A stretch of 64,000 nt of DNA from Gracilariopsis chorda (lineage: Eukaryota; Rhodophyta; Florideophyceae; Gracilariales; Gracilariaceae): the NCBI GenBank assembly GCA_003194525.1, contig NBIV01000322.1, positions 1 to 64,000 of the forward strand, in the 5' to 3' direction. The notes under the pieces were generated by a model. That model was not told the DNA's origin, did not search any database, and saw only the letters and a list, made by a program, of their open reading frames with translations. Shown piece after piece: positions 1 to 11,516 of the stretch; the first letter of the stretch is position 1; each line of letters opens with the position of its first letter. Both the position numbers and the translations under genes were made by a program.

Positions 1-228
1 CTCGTGCAACGGTGTAGAAAAGCACATGGCTAATCATTGTAGACGTTTGATTCGCTTCTTCCAGAATAATAGGGCAGCACTGGGATCCCTTCTACATGTT
101 TTCTCTAGGACCTCGCCAATTGTATCGTGCAAAACACCGAAGAGGACCTCGAGTCTCTCTGCTCTAGGAGCCAGGGAATTTTCAAGCTCAACAGCCTCCT
201 GAAAAACAGCTAAGAATAGAACCTTTTT

Positions 229-1887
229 TTACGCTTTTCGATCATTCTCTGAGCAGTCCAGGGTATCTGGATCACATTCATTCACGTCCATAATTGCAGC
301 AGCCTGAAAAAGAAGTAGACGACGTGCTTCACGCAAGTCTTTGTCCAGTTCGGACTCTTCATCTTTGTTTGGACGCCAATAAGCTGCCTCTTCGTCAACA
401 CGTTCCCAAAGAGCTCCTAGTCGATATGCAATGCGGTCGGCCAGCTTGATGGCTAATGACTTCGGGTGGTTCCTGGTCAATCCTATTCGACGAGCGTCAT
501 CTCTTTTATTTGTCGGGAGGAGCAGAGCTTGGCCTCGTTGGCAACGCATACACTTCAAATAAGTCATTGGTATCCTCAAAAGTAATTTCAAGAAGGGACT
601 CAGTATTCTCCATAGACTACGCAGGCATCATGGCACTAGCCATAATCATCACTGTCTCATGTAGCTCACGGATTAAACGCAGCACGCAGGACATGGTTAC
701 TTTGCGATCGGCTTCCAGCTGAGGAATGAACCTGCGAACTTCTGCAAGCACAGTAATGAACTATGCGATAACATCTTGTTGATCTTTTGAAAGCCTAAGG
801 AGGTACGCCAAACTTATTTCGAGCTGTTCAGCTACTTCGAAGATATTATAAATCCGACACAGATACATAGAAATCGCAGCAGGACGAGAATGCCAGCGCG
901 TGGGAATATCGTGCTTGGGCCTATGCAAGCAAGCTTTGGTAATCCCTCCTCTCCTTGCTTTTGAGCTAGCAGTTGTGCCGCCTATTGGTGATGATTAAAG
1001 TACGTCGTCACCTGTTTCACATGGTCCAGATACGTTTTCTATACAGTACCATGCTCGAAGACATAATTATCTGCCAAGGCCAGCGTTTGGACCACGCAAT
1101 GGATAGAACCATCGTATTTGGTAAGCAGATCAACTCCCAGGGCTGTGGTGGCTTCATTATTGATAGTACCTGTGTGTGCGCAAAAATTTTCAGTGCCCAC
1201 AATTTGATTCTGTTCTAGTATTTCCTGCACAATATAGCGTAGCTTTTGAATGCTCTTGGACGCTAATCTCATGTTCAGAGCTGCTATGGGAACGCTAAGC
1301 ATGTTCCATTGCTTATGTATATAATGCCATGTCATTCCAAGGATTGGAGCAAACAGCGCAACGCTCTACCCGTCTACCGTTATTAATTATGTGCGTATGC
1401 CTGTAACAGAGCGTCATAGGATGCGGCAGACAGCCACGTAGGTGTCAGACAATGTTTCCTCCGTCATTTCTTTGCTCAAAAATTTTATGCAAACCCCAAA
1501 CATATCAACGAATCCTTGCAAGACCGACGATGCGATCTGAGAAGAGTAGGCCTCCATAAAGCACGAAAAAATCACAACAGACACACATTGCAGAATCCTA
1601 GCCGGAATTTTGACCGTTTTTAACGCCAAAAGTCCGCTCAAAGCACCCCCATTGCTGGGCGTGAAGTATTATTGTATGTCAAAGTCCCGTGCTAGACGAG
1701 CATTTTGCCTGCACTCCTGCAAGGTACGAGATTTAAAGGCAACTTTAGTGGCAGTGCTATTGTTCAGAGAAAGAAGATTGTTCTGCAATGCCAAATGTTT
1801 GAACTTGTAGAGAACGATGACGTTGCTCGTTGATAAGCTCATATTTATGTCCTTTTCATTACCACAGGTATCGCAGATAAACTTCAA
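229..1887 (-). pseudogene. hAT-like transposase remnant
   Basis: Decayed coding sequence read on the minus strand in several short open pieces (1669-1887, 1414-1641, 1039-1335, 229-591). The piece at 1039-1335 has the pattern of the hAT central region: a block ending LGVDLLTKYDGSIHCVVQT followed by LALADNYVF, like the conserved 'CxxHxLxL' stretch near the second catalytic aspartate. The piece at 1414-1641 resembles the region before it, and 229-591 has an acidic, Leu/Arg-rich tail. A CxxC pair (CDTC) in the first piece at 1669-1887 could be part of a zinc finger. The pieces are separated by stops and frame changes, so no product is expected. No terminal inverted repeats or 8-bp target duplication were found. 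hAT is my best family guess from motif order only; another zinc-finger DDE transposase is possible. Confidence 0.45.
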
Positions 1888-2479
1888 TATCTATTATTAC
1901 CATGCAGTGTAGCAGCAATAGTGTTCTAGAGTGACACCGTGACGCTCGAATCACGTCCAGGTTCTATCTTGCGACGTTCTCTTTTGTCTTTTTACTCTCC
2001 TGCTCTACAAGACGCTCTTTCGTCATCTCGGACTGGTGATAGCTCTCTTATTTGGAGAGACTTCGAAGGGGCACTTTGCTCAGCTGATGAACGTGACTTA
2101 CCAGGCAAGGAGCAGGTGGCCTTATGGCTTTTCCGGTAAGTCAGCTCCAAGAACACCACAATTGGGGAGGAATCTTGTTTTGGAGCATTTTGAAAATGGA
2201 TTATGAAATGGAGTCGATGGTGGCGGCCTTTGTAAGTACCCAAGTTTACGGTCGTACAGATTTCATGACGGTCTTGACTGTGGCTATATATTCCTCACAA
2301 GTAGAAGTTGGTTTGTTGAGACCATACACCTGCAACATATGAGCGAAAATGGGCATGACTCTTCACAAATGAGTTCAGCATTTATTTCACGCCATATTTG
2401 AAAAAAGCAAAAGCGTTGCGACGTGCTAAAAGGCTTGCAGTGTAATTCTTATACTGAAACAAGAGTGAGAAAGGCCTTC
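1888..2479. other. non-coding stretch, nothing recognised
   Basis: Both strands carry only short frames without recognisable domains. It separates the hAT-like remnant from the hairpin at 2480. Nothing can be assigned. Confidence 0.5.
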
Positions 2480-2546
2480 GGGCCCTACCACTCTTTCCTG
2501 CAGTTGTGACGTCTGCATCTTGCCTGCAGGAAAAGTGGTAGGGCCC
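2480..2546. repeat. long hairpin (23-24 bp arms, 20-nt loop)
   Basis: The left arm at 2480-2503 (begins GGGCCCTACCACT, ends CCTGCAG) is the reverse complement of the right arm at 2524-2546 apart from one bulged base. The loop is 20 nt. Its size would fit a folded-back inverted repeat, a small-RNA precursor, or the subterminal hairpin of a mobile element; no element boundary is visible. Confidence 0.8.
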
Positions 2547-2768
2547 GAGCTTGAGCGGTCACAAACCTGAGAATGAAACGTTTTGATTGTCCAAAACGTT
2601 TGATTATCATTGGCGGAAAAAGTCGGAAAAACAAAAGACTCAGAAAATGAATGTGAAGACGGTTTAGGTGCTGGCGCAGTTTGCGCCAAAAAAAACAAAA
2701 TCGTGCATTTTACTACTTTTTTAAAGGGCGCGAAGGTCGTTGTCGCACAAATCCTTAGTTAGGTTAGA

Positions 2769-3289
2769 CAAGTACAAGCGGCCTTCGGCCGCGGGCAGCG
2801 CTGCGCGCCGCTGGAATTGGGGTAGTTCTGGGGATCTGTAGGCCATTCCTACTTGCTATCGCTCGCAAACGGCCAGCAAACCAACGAGGGCTGCGGCGCT
2901 GAGAGTGAATATGGAATGGAGTTGCAGCTGAGCGCTCGCGCGCTAGTGAATGGCTGGCACTGCAGTTGTGTATGTAGAGTACAGTAGATTAAAATTGGCT
3001 GCACCGCCAAAGTAACTGCAGTTCCACCCACTGTGCAGCGTTGTGGCTGGCACTGCTGCAGTGCCAGCCACTTGGCAGCTGCGGCAGTCAACATGCAGCA
3101 GCAGCCAATGAGCTCTGAGCTTTGCTGCTGCGGCTGCGGCTGCTGAATGTTTTGATTGGGCAGGGAGGCATGAAAATTGCATGCACTGAAGGGGGCGTGC
3201 AAGGGGATTTTTTGGCGCAAAGCCTCTCGTTCAATCAACACACCCCCTCATACATGTGTAAATCATTATAGTACGGGGTGGTGTTGAGA
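2769..3289 (-). mobile_element. non-autonomous Helitron, lone copy (unit 1)
   Basis: A 521-bp unit read on the minus strand. The 5' end is TCTCAACACC, directly preceded by A (plus-strand T at 3290). The 3' end is a GC-rich hairpin (GCGGCC-GAA-GGCCGC) followed about 10 nt later by CTTG and then T (plus-strand A at 2768). This is the Helitron plan: insertion between A and T, TC start, subterminal 3' hairpin, no target duplication. The last four bases are CTTG, not the textbook CTRR. Inside are a perfect 29-bp palindrome at 3043-3071 and a CTG/CAG-rich tract. No coding capacity. Confidence 0.85.
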
Positions 3290-3350
3290 TGTTGCAGCAG
3301 CTGGGAAACTCATTTTCTTAGGCGTACGGTCACTAGTTACCAGTCACATA
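3290..3350. other. 61-bp spacer between lone Helitron and concatemer
   Basis: Unique-looking sequence between unit 1 and the 3' terminus of unit 2. It begins TGTTG, as does the sequence directly right of the concatemer at 12456, which may reflect target preference. No gene. Confidence 0.6.
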
Positions 3351-3886
3351 CAAGTCGAAGCGGACTTCGGCCAAGGGTGGCGCTGTGCGGCGCTGAACAG
3401 GGGTGACTTTGGGGGATCTGCAGGCCGCTTATGCTCGCTAACGCTCGAAAACGACCTGCAGACCCATGAGGGCCGCGGCGCCGAGAGTGAATATAGAATA
3501 GAGTAATAATTGAGCGCCCATGCGATTGTGATTGGCGGGCACTGCAGTTGTGCATGGAGAGTACAGTGGAATGTAATTGGCCGGCACTGCCAAAATGACT
3601 GACTGCTGTGCCAACCACTGTGCAGTGGGATGGGTAGCAGTGTTGTAGTGCCAGCCACTGAGCAGCAGCGGCAGTCAACATGCAGCAGTATCCAATGAGC
3701 TCTGAGCTTTGCTGCTGCTGCTGCTGCTGCTGGTGGTGGTGAGGTTTTTGAATGGCAGGGAGGCGTTGCGCCAGAAGAGGTCTATGCATGTGCTGAAAAG
3801 GGCGTGCGGGCATGTTTATTGGTGTAACTCCTCTGTTCAATCAAGATTTAGGTGCTCATACGCTTGTAAATCTATGGAATGGAGAG
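3351..3886 (-). mobile_element. non-autonomous Helitron unit 2 (3' end of concatemer)
   Basis: A 536-bp unit, minus orientation. Its 3' terminus reads GACTTG then T at 3350, so it forms the outer 3' end of the tandem array. The 3' hairpin is degraded (plus strand GGACTTCGGCCAAG). It holds a long CTG tract near 3709-3732 and a subterminal region like that of units 1 and 3. Its 5' end touches the 3' end of unit 3 with no spacer. The long frames across it come from the CAG/CTG repeat and are not genes. Confidence 0.8.
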
Positions 3887-4389
3887 CAAAGTAGAAGCGG
3901 AATTCGGCCGCGGGCGCTGCGCGCCGCTGAATAGGGGTCACATTGGGGGATCTGCAGGGGTTTCTGCTCGCTATTGCTCGCAAACTGCCTGCAAAACAAT
4001 GAGGGCCGCAGCGCTAAGAGTGAATATGGAAGAGAGTTGCCATTGAGATCCCACGCGTTGGTGATTGGCTGGCACCGCAGAGTGTATGTAGAGTACAGTA
4101 GATTGTAATTGGCTGGCACTGCCAAAATAACTGCAGTGCTAGACACTGTGCAACAGTGTGGCTGGCACTGCTGCAGTGCCAGCCACTTAGCAGCTGCGGC
4201 AGTCAACATGCAGCAGCAGCCAATGAGCTCTGAGTTTTGCTGCTGCTGCTGCCGCTGAATTTTTTAATTGGCGGGAGGCGTGAAAATTGCATGCGCTGAA
4301 GGGGGCGTGCAAGGGGATTTTTTGGCGCAAAGCCTCTCGTCAATCAACAACACCCTCCTCATACATGTGTAAATCATTATAGTACGGGA
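3887..4389 (-). mobile_element. non-autonomous Helitron unit 3
   Basis: A 503-bp unit closely matching unit 1, including a perfect 29-bp palindrome at 4158-4186 and the CTG tract. In the minus direction its 5' end is TCCCGTAC, directly after the CTTG that ends unit 4; its 3' end is ...CTTTG, joined to unit 2. Confidence 0.85.
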
Positions 4390-4864
4390 CAAGTGGAAAC
4401 GGCCTTCGGCCGTGGGCGGCGCTGCGCGCCGCGTTGTGTTTGTAGCTTTGTGTATTTCGTGGCGTTCGGAGGCTCTCCGAGCACTTTGCTCGCTTGTGCT
4501 CGCAATAGTGCTCGTAGAACCACGGGGCGCCACGGCGCCTAGAGTATGTGGAGCCGTAGGGATTTTTGTTGAGGTGCCTAAACTGACTGCAGTGGCAGCC
4601 AATGATGAGAAAGCGCGACACGTTGCTTTGTGTAACTGGATGGCACTGCAGTCATTATGGGAGTGCCAGCCAGTAAGCAGGAAGCTTTGCTGCTGCTGCT
4701 GCTGCTGAATTTTTCAAATTGTAGGGAGGCATTGCGCCAAATGGGCGATTTGCATGGGCAAACGGGGGCGTGCAAGACGAATTTGTGGCGCAACGCCTCC
4801 ATTCAATCGAGAACACCCCCCTCATAGAGGAACAAATACTTACAATGGAGAGATTGTGTTGTGA
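4390..4864 (-). mobile_element. non-autonomous Helitron unit 4
   Basis: A 475-bp unit of a second subfamily with a different middle, shared with the right-hand units at 11517-12455 and the lone copy at 24177. Its 5' end is TCACAACAC, immediately after the CTTG that ends the autonomous-type Helitron at 4865; its 3' end is CCACTTG at 4390. It keeps the 3' hairpin (CGGCCTTCGGCCG) and the CTG tract. Confidence 0.85.
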
Positions 4865-5012
4865 CAAGAGGAAGCGGCCTACGGCCGCGGGCGGCGCTGT
4901 GTGCCGCGGTGGAGGAGTGATACAATGCGGTGAGAAGAAAAAATGGGTGGAGAAAGCAAAAGCGGAAAAGCAAGTAGTTTAATTCAATGAATGAAGAACG
5001 CAAGAAATACGA

Positions 5013-8000
5013 TTATGATTGTGGAGGGATGCAGCACTGAATGGCTTCAGGCAGCACTGGGTTGAACATGGCCACAGGCATGGGATGAATTGTGTGCGCA
5101 TTTGTGGATGTAAGCTGCAGGTCATGCAGGAGTAACACATGGTCGTTCCATCGAACGCGCGACAATGCGACATACAACTGACCGGCGAAGAAGAAGTTGG
5201 ATCGTACATCCACAACCAAGCCATCCAAGGTTTTTCCCTGTACTTTGTGAACTGTAGCTGCAAACGAAAGACGAATGGGGAACTGCCTTCGAATCATGCG
5301 AATGTCTGCGAAAGAAAACTCGAAATCGATACGATGCAGGAGCTGTCGTTCCAGCACCTGTCTGTTCTCGTCGAATCGACCCACCCGCATCGTAAATTGA
5401 TCGACACGCACGACTACGAACAGCTTTTTGTTGACCACAGTGGGATGCAGCACATTCTGAATGACCATAACTGGCACACCGATCTTCCAAGTCCAAGTTA
5501 TGAGGCGGTACTCCAGTAGGCGCATACTGATATGCAAACTCGGGGACGATAGTACTGGCGAAGTCAGACTCTGGGTTCTGTCCACGTACAGGTTGCACGG
5601 TTGCCGCTGACGGAAGAGTGAAGCGCTCACCAGGAAACAGATCTAGCGCCGCCGCATTATGTTCGTCGACCAACTGATTTGTGGACGCAATGAGCATTTT
5701 GCTGAGATCCACATCCTCCTCTCGTCGTGTTGTGAGCCACTTCCACAGGAATTAGTAGGCGTTTTGCATGCCACCGGTAGATCTGAGTGGTAGTGGAGCG
5801 TGGTTGGATATTGTATTTCGTGAAATGGAACGTAACAGCGACGCAAATGCCGGATCATCGGCTTGGCGTACTTGTTTCGTGAGGTACAGCACTTGAACCG
5901 AGCACAATTTCCACAGATCACTCTTCCACGGCAATTTGTTGAGAATTTTTGTGTACACTCTTCTCACATTTCCACTTGGCTCGGCCTACATGTACACCTG
6001 CGGCACTACTGGAAGCAGCTGGGAGTAGTCGCCCGATAGAACGATGGTCAAGCCCCCAAAGGGAGGTGGGTTTTCCATTCCACTGCACCGAAGATCTTTG
6101 AGCAACGCATCCATGAGTTCGAAGAGCTTTCTTGAGAGCATGGACGCCTCATCCAAGACGAGCAGTTGTATTTCGCCTAGCAGTTCTGCACGTTGAGATC
6201 GGGGACCGTACTTTGACTAATTGGCTGTAGTGTTGCTTGTGCTGTCCCTATCAGCTACACCCAGTCCGTGAAGGCTATGTGAAGTGCGGCCACATTCGTA
6301 AAACGAAGCTGCAATGCCTGTTGTAGCAGTCATTTCGGCGAGCATTCCTTCCGACTCAACGATATCACGAAGGAGGTTGAGCACGTATGTCTTTCCGGTT
6401 CCTGCGGATCCTTGCACAAAGAACACGTTTCCAGGAGTGCTTGTTCACTTCTGCAGCGCCTGTCGTTGTTGCAATGTGGCAACGACGGTGTCAATGACTT
6501 GTCTTTGGCGAGGTTTTAAAGTGGCGTACCTTGACTGCAAAGTTGACAAATTTCGCACCACTCGCGCGTCTCGAGTTGTTGTAGCTCGATTTGCCTCAGT
6601 CAATGCTGTATGATCCTGCTATAGGTGTTGGGAGAAGAAGCTGTGATCGCGAAGCAGTCGTCCTCCGTGCCGGTCTGAGATCTCCACCACACGTCGATAC
6701 ATTTCTTTCTTTCGTTGCTGCTCATCTCCTGTATGTATGTCGCTACATAATGCCTCCCAGTTTTCAACGGCCATTTTTTCTGGGTCTGCGCCTTGTTGGT
6801 ATAGTGTGACAACCAGACGTCGTAGCTCGGAGGGCGTGCTGTATATCTGGACTGCTTCTTGGAATGCAATATCAAACTCGGATCCGTCCGCGAGCAGTCC
6901 GCTTACAATCGCAGTTTCACGATACGTTCCATACTACTGTCCGTTGAAAGTCCTTGCGTCTTCATAAGAGCTCGAGCCGTGATTCATGAGCAGCAAGCGC
7001 AGAGCAAAGAGCTCAATGTCCGACGGTGAAACACCTCTGATCCTTGCGACACACTGCTCGTCGTCCGTGCGCTCTACCACGTACATGGGCGGATCGCAGT
7101 CGTCTGTGGGCACCTGAGTGCTGTCTCCGTCGTATTGGGTAAGCACGCGGGCAGTAAGCGTGCGATACAATCGCACTTTTTCAAAGTACGAAAGGTAGTC
7201 GAGGTTCGCGTATGCTTCGGGCCTTGCAAAGTATCTCTCCAGTGTAGACGGCTGCGATGCAGAAAGAAGCTGGTTGGGACCTCTCAGCAGAAATGTGCGC
7301 TCTCCTTCCAAGTGAATGGCCAGTCGCTCTACTTTTGGTACGATTTGAACATGTCGAAACTCGAAAATTCTCCAAGCTGCATTGACGGCGCCCAACACAC
7401 GCCCTCGCATGTGTGCACGAATGTCATTTTGCGCCTGCGGCTATTGTTGCTGGTCGTTGTGTGCGCCTGTCTCATTAGCACCACTCACATTGAGCACCAC
7501 CTCCTGAGCTTTGGGCTGCTTAAACGCGTACGTCATCAGATAAGCCACTGCGCCCCCTCCTTGCGTGCGTTCTACGTTGATATGAGAGCGGTACTTCTCG
7601 GTCAGAGATGGGTTGTACGGCACTATCTTGAGGTCATGTTGCCTTCTTCTGCGGTAGACCACGCGATTTGTGCCTTCTTGAATGTACGTCTCCGGCACAA
7701 TCATGTTGCGGTCGTATCCAAACTTGCAGCGCCCAGCGCGATTCCGGCAATAGGGGGAGTGGCGGTGCCTGTGCATGGAACGAGTAAGGGCACGCAACGC
7801 GTCGTCTTCACCTGGAAGAGGAAGTTCTGCACGAATGAGCTCGTCGATCACATCAACGTCTTCAATCACGCCTCCTTCGAGCCACACGAGCATGTGGTGA
7901 TGAGGCACATTGCGCTCTTGAAACTCGAGCTTTGATGCAAGCCCCAGGCACTTCAATCCAAAGATGTGCTCCGAGTTCTTCTCCAAGTCCTTCATAAAGT

Positions 8001-10436
8001 CGTTTGCGTACTGGTTGTACACTCTCGCAATCAGATCCGGTCGGTCAAACGGTCGAGGGCAGTTACTCTGTGCCGTAAATGCGCTCCGATTGCTGGTACC
8101 CATACCAAGGCGCTATATGTCCTCTCTCCAGATGTTCATGGTGATTGTAATGAACAGAGGAGGCGGTCCTCTCCGCGCTACGATCGCCTGAACATCCATG
8201 CGCTTGTTCTTCCAGTGCGCTGCTGAGTTGACCGAGTCATCAGGCAGAAATATGCGTCCCATTGGTGCGAACTGTGATGGTGACACATGAGCTGTTTGCT
8301 GTTGTGCTTGCTGGATCTCTTGCTCTTGTAAAATAATTGCCTGTTGTTCTCCCTCCAGGAAGCGTAGTCGCATGTCCTCAATGTTTGTGTGAGTGCGGAG
8401 CATCCACATCTGCATCAACGGTCCACTGTTGAGGAGGATGTTGTCCGAGTACAGACGTCGCTTCGCGTTCTGAGCCCAGGTGAGCTTTCGGAGCTTCCAC
8501 TCGTTGACGCTGAGACCTGAGCTTTGCTGTGTGGAGTTCCTTGCATCCAGAAACAGGCCGATGTCAAACGGTTCGTGCTGATCGCCGTACGGGTAGAGAA
8601 GAGGGAAAGTGCCCTTCTCTGCAAGTTTGGATGCCGGTTTTAGAAGTCGGTACCGCACTTGCGCATTGTTTGCGGCATTCGCAATCGCCCCTGCTCCAGC
8701 AGCAGCAGCACTCGTCACTGCAGCGTGCTCTTTGGTTACGGTTCCTTCTACCAAACGCGGTACCTGAGACTCCACTCGGTACAGGCCAGTGGGATCAACC
8801 ACGAGTGTTCTCATCATGGTTGGCCCCCCACCCGGAACATCTTCAGGGAGAAGGCCAGCACCTGCATGAGGGGTACTGACTGTAGCACTTCGGGTTCCTT
8901 CGTATCCACGTACGACTACTCCTTGTTCTGCTGCTTGCACGCTGATATCCACGGCAGTCTCCGCATTATGTTGTTGTTGTTGCTGTTGCGTGCTAAGCAA
9001 GGATCGGTAACGTTCGCGCACCACGTCTGGCTTCGGCTGGATCACATAATACAAATTGGGTACGATGTCTCTTAAGTTGATGTCCTGAATGAACGCACGC
9101 ATATTGGCACGAGCATAGTGAGATGGATCTAAGGAAGGCGGACCGGTACCCCACAAAAAGCTGTAGCGCGTGTTGTTCTGGTTCTGCGTGGGCAGAGCGA
9201 AAGCTGCGTTGCCCTCAAGTCTGAGAAAGGAGGGACCGCCTCCCGTCACATACGACATGTCCATGAACGCTTGTGTCGTCGCGAAGAGCGTATTCAAGTT
9301 GAGGAAATGGCTGTGAAAGGCTCTCAGGCTATAAAGACTGCGAACCAACTCGCTGCTATGCCTTCTGCGGAACGTGACGCCCCACCCTGACATTCTTTTC
9401 ATTCCACAGCACACTCCATTGGTCTCTTTGCCAAGCAAAACGCATCCACAGTACTTGCAGCTATGAATTCTCAATTTCCCGTACGCGTACGGGCAGGAGG
9501 AGAGCGTGTGTGCGTGCTCGCCGCATCTTCCGCATCGCCTTTAACCCGCAGTGGAAAGCGTCTCAAACTCCCGCACGCTTGCACGGATGGCCTGATCATT
9601 CCTCGCCTGAGCTGCCACGGAATCCCACGCATAGTACACGCGATAGAGTCCTCGATCAGGACGCTCAGCACAGTGCATGACCGTCGTATCAAGCTGTTGC
9701 TGTGGCTGATGCTGCGGCTGGTGTGAGGGAGCCGGTGTGATCTCATCCGCTTCCACCTCCATCGGAATGGACATCTGTTTTTCTTCCTGTTCAGCTTGTG
9801 GCAACGCAGGCTGCGGGGGCGGGTGTGAGGGAGCCGGGGTGATCTCATCCTCTTCCACTTCCATCGGGACTGGCATCTGTTCTTCCTCTTGTTCAGCTTG
9901 TGGCAGAGCAGGTTGCTGTGGTGGCGGTGGCTGTGAGGGAGCAGGGATGATCTCATCCTTTCCATTTCCATCGCAATAGGCATCTGTTCTGCAGGCATCG
10001 GTGGGAGAGGGGGAGGCATCGGAGGCGGTGGAATGTGACTTGGAAGGCCTCTCACACACTCCAGAAATCCAGGAATTGGGCACGATGTTGGTAGATCTGT
10101 GGCAGCGGACCCACTGGCTCCAGCAGCGCTTGTGCTAACTGCTGCTGCAACCGAAGTAGGTGCAGGAGTAATTTCGTCTTCTTCAACTGCTGGAACAATA
10201 GGTCCTTGAACGTGTGCTCCGCTCTCATTTACTCCCAACTTATCTGGGGCTGGAGGAGCTGGTGCTCTTCGGGGTCTTCCAGCTCCTGCCTGTGCTCCAC
10301 CACTGCCGACGCGACGACCACCAGCGTTTTGCCTTGAACCGCCTGCTTTCAACCTGGCACCTCCACAACTGTCTCTGGCACCTCCCGAGTTAGATCGGAC
10401 GCCACCAGAGTTCAGACGTCGCCCTCCTCTCGTCAT
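5013..10436 (-). pseudogene. Helitron Rep-PIF1 helicase gene, decayed
   Basis: Encodes the replication initiator/helicase that nicks and unwinds Helitron DNA. It starts at an ATG at 10436 with a Gly/Arg-rich leader, then Pro/Glu repeats (about 9960-9720). Then come Cys pairs (CGRCG, CKYCG, about 9537-9400), the Helitron_like_N block with PLLYPYGD, and the HUH Rep motif RNVPHHHMLVWL (about 7890-7920). The two-tyrosine nicking motif AYLMTYAFK follows (about 7518-7544), then the helicase: Walker A GSAGTGKTY (about 6384-6410), Walker B LDEASM, SGDYSQLLPV, and a C-terminal block with [15 protein letters not shown] and YVALSRVR (about 5130-5260). One frame runs from about 9980 to 5500 with in-frame TAG at 8113, 7441, 6934, 6619, 6217 and 5986, TAA at 9541 and 5752, and TGA at 6445. 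Frame changes lie near 9960 and 5500. All key motifs survive. Confidence 0.9.
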
Positions 10437-11516
10437 TTAAATTTACCAAAGAAAAAAAAACAATTGTATGTTTTTCTACCGGTAAAAACTTTGCCAGAGT
10501 TCCAGAATAATTCCCAATAATACACAAAGTTGAAAATAAAAAACTGGTTGCAGTTTGTTGCTTTGCACCCACCGGGCATAGTCGCATGCAGCAATAAAAA
10601 AATTGCTGCAAGGCTTATATTTACCCGATGCAGTCGTGCGCAGCACAGGGACTCTCGACACACTCCTGTTGGATTATGACGGGCGGAGTGTGCCCAGCCG
10701 GTTTTCAAGCAGTTTGATGTTTAACCTGCGTCCTGTTGTAAGGATTGGTCTGCCTTTACTCAAACACCTAAGTGTGCTTTCCGGCCCCAAGAGGTACGAC
10801 ACGGCGGCCGCCCCGAACCCTGCACAGCAAGCTGGTATTAGGTCCGTTAAACCCTCAGACTTCCTGATCGCCGTCAAACGACCAGTGTACCACAGAGGAG
10901 CACCTGACCTTTCCAAGATCCGTGGTACCTAGTGGGTTCCTCTTGTGGCGACCGGCACACGAGCTCGGCCTTGCCTTGGTCCCAAGCCAGCAAACCGTGC
11001 CCAAAGTAGCAAAAGTTTACGACACTGCGCTATTGGCCAAGCCTCAATGGGATGCAAAATAGAGGTTAGGGTCAGCAAGCGAGATGCATTTGGCACTGCG
11101 CCAGTGCAGTATATACGTCTGTTGCAGGCATGTCTGGAATGAAACTTCAGTATACACTGCCCTGGCGCAGTGCAATTTGCCACGTGTTGGAATGCACTGC
11201 ACTGGCGCAGTGCAATTTGCCACGTGTCAGAATGAACCGCTGGGTTTTAGCTGCTGAGTGGCTGGCACTACATTTTCATTGTATTGCAAGCCATTCAGCA
11301 GCCATTGCACAGTCAACATCCAGCAGCAGCAGCTAATTAACTGAACGCTTGGCTGCTGCTGCTGCTGCTGAATTTTTTAAATGGTAGGGAGGCGTTGGGC
11401 CAAATGGGCGTTTTGCATGCGCGTAGAGGGGCATACAGGGCCGTTTATTGGCGCACCGCCTCCATTCAATCAAGAAGACCCCCCTCATACATGAACAAGT
11501 ACTTATAGGGGAGAGA
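10437..11516 (-). other. Helitron 5' untranslated region
   Basis: About 1.1 kb between the Rep-helicase ATG and the element's 5' TC end. The outer part (about 11330-11516) carries the CTG tract and 5' terminal region shared with the short units. The inner part (10437-11100) has no recognisable coding sequence and is a plausible promoter region. Two near-identical segments around 11160 and 11200 (CACTGC...TTTGCCACGTGT) form a short direct repeat. Confidence 0.55.

Larger units (their letters stand above)
4865..11516 (-). mobile_element. autonomous-type Helitron (Rep-helicase element)
   Basis: A 6652-bp rolling-circle transposon in minus orientation. The 5' end is TCTCTCCCC at 11516-11508 and is followed by the CTG/CAG-bearing 5' region also found in the short units. 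The 3' end is a GCGGCC/GGCCGC hairpin and then TTCCTCTTG at 4865. Between them lies the Rep-helicase gene (5013-10436). Both ends are joined head to tail to short units sharing those ends, so the short units look like internal-deletion or hitch-hiking derivatives mobilised by this element or a sister. The coding region carries about nine in-frame stops and two frame changes, so this copy is probably dead in trans. Its ends still match the units well. Confidence 0.85.

Noticed and set aside
3337-4708. Protein genes in the CAG/CTG-rich units (several frames of 90-170 codons)
   Set aside because: They occur on both strands and follow the repeat, differ between units, and have no conserved frame.
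5986-8115. UAG reassigned to glutamine in this genome
   Set aside because: The same frame also contains TAA and TGA, and other frames in the window end in all three stops. C-to-T decay explains the pattern more simply.
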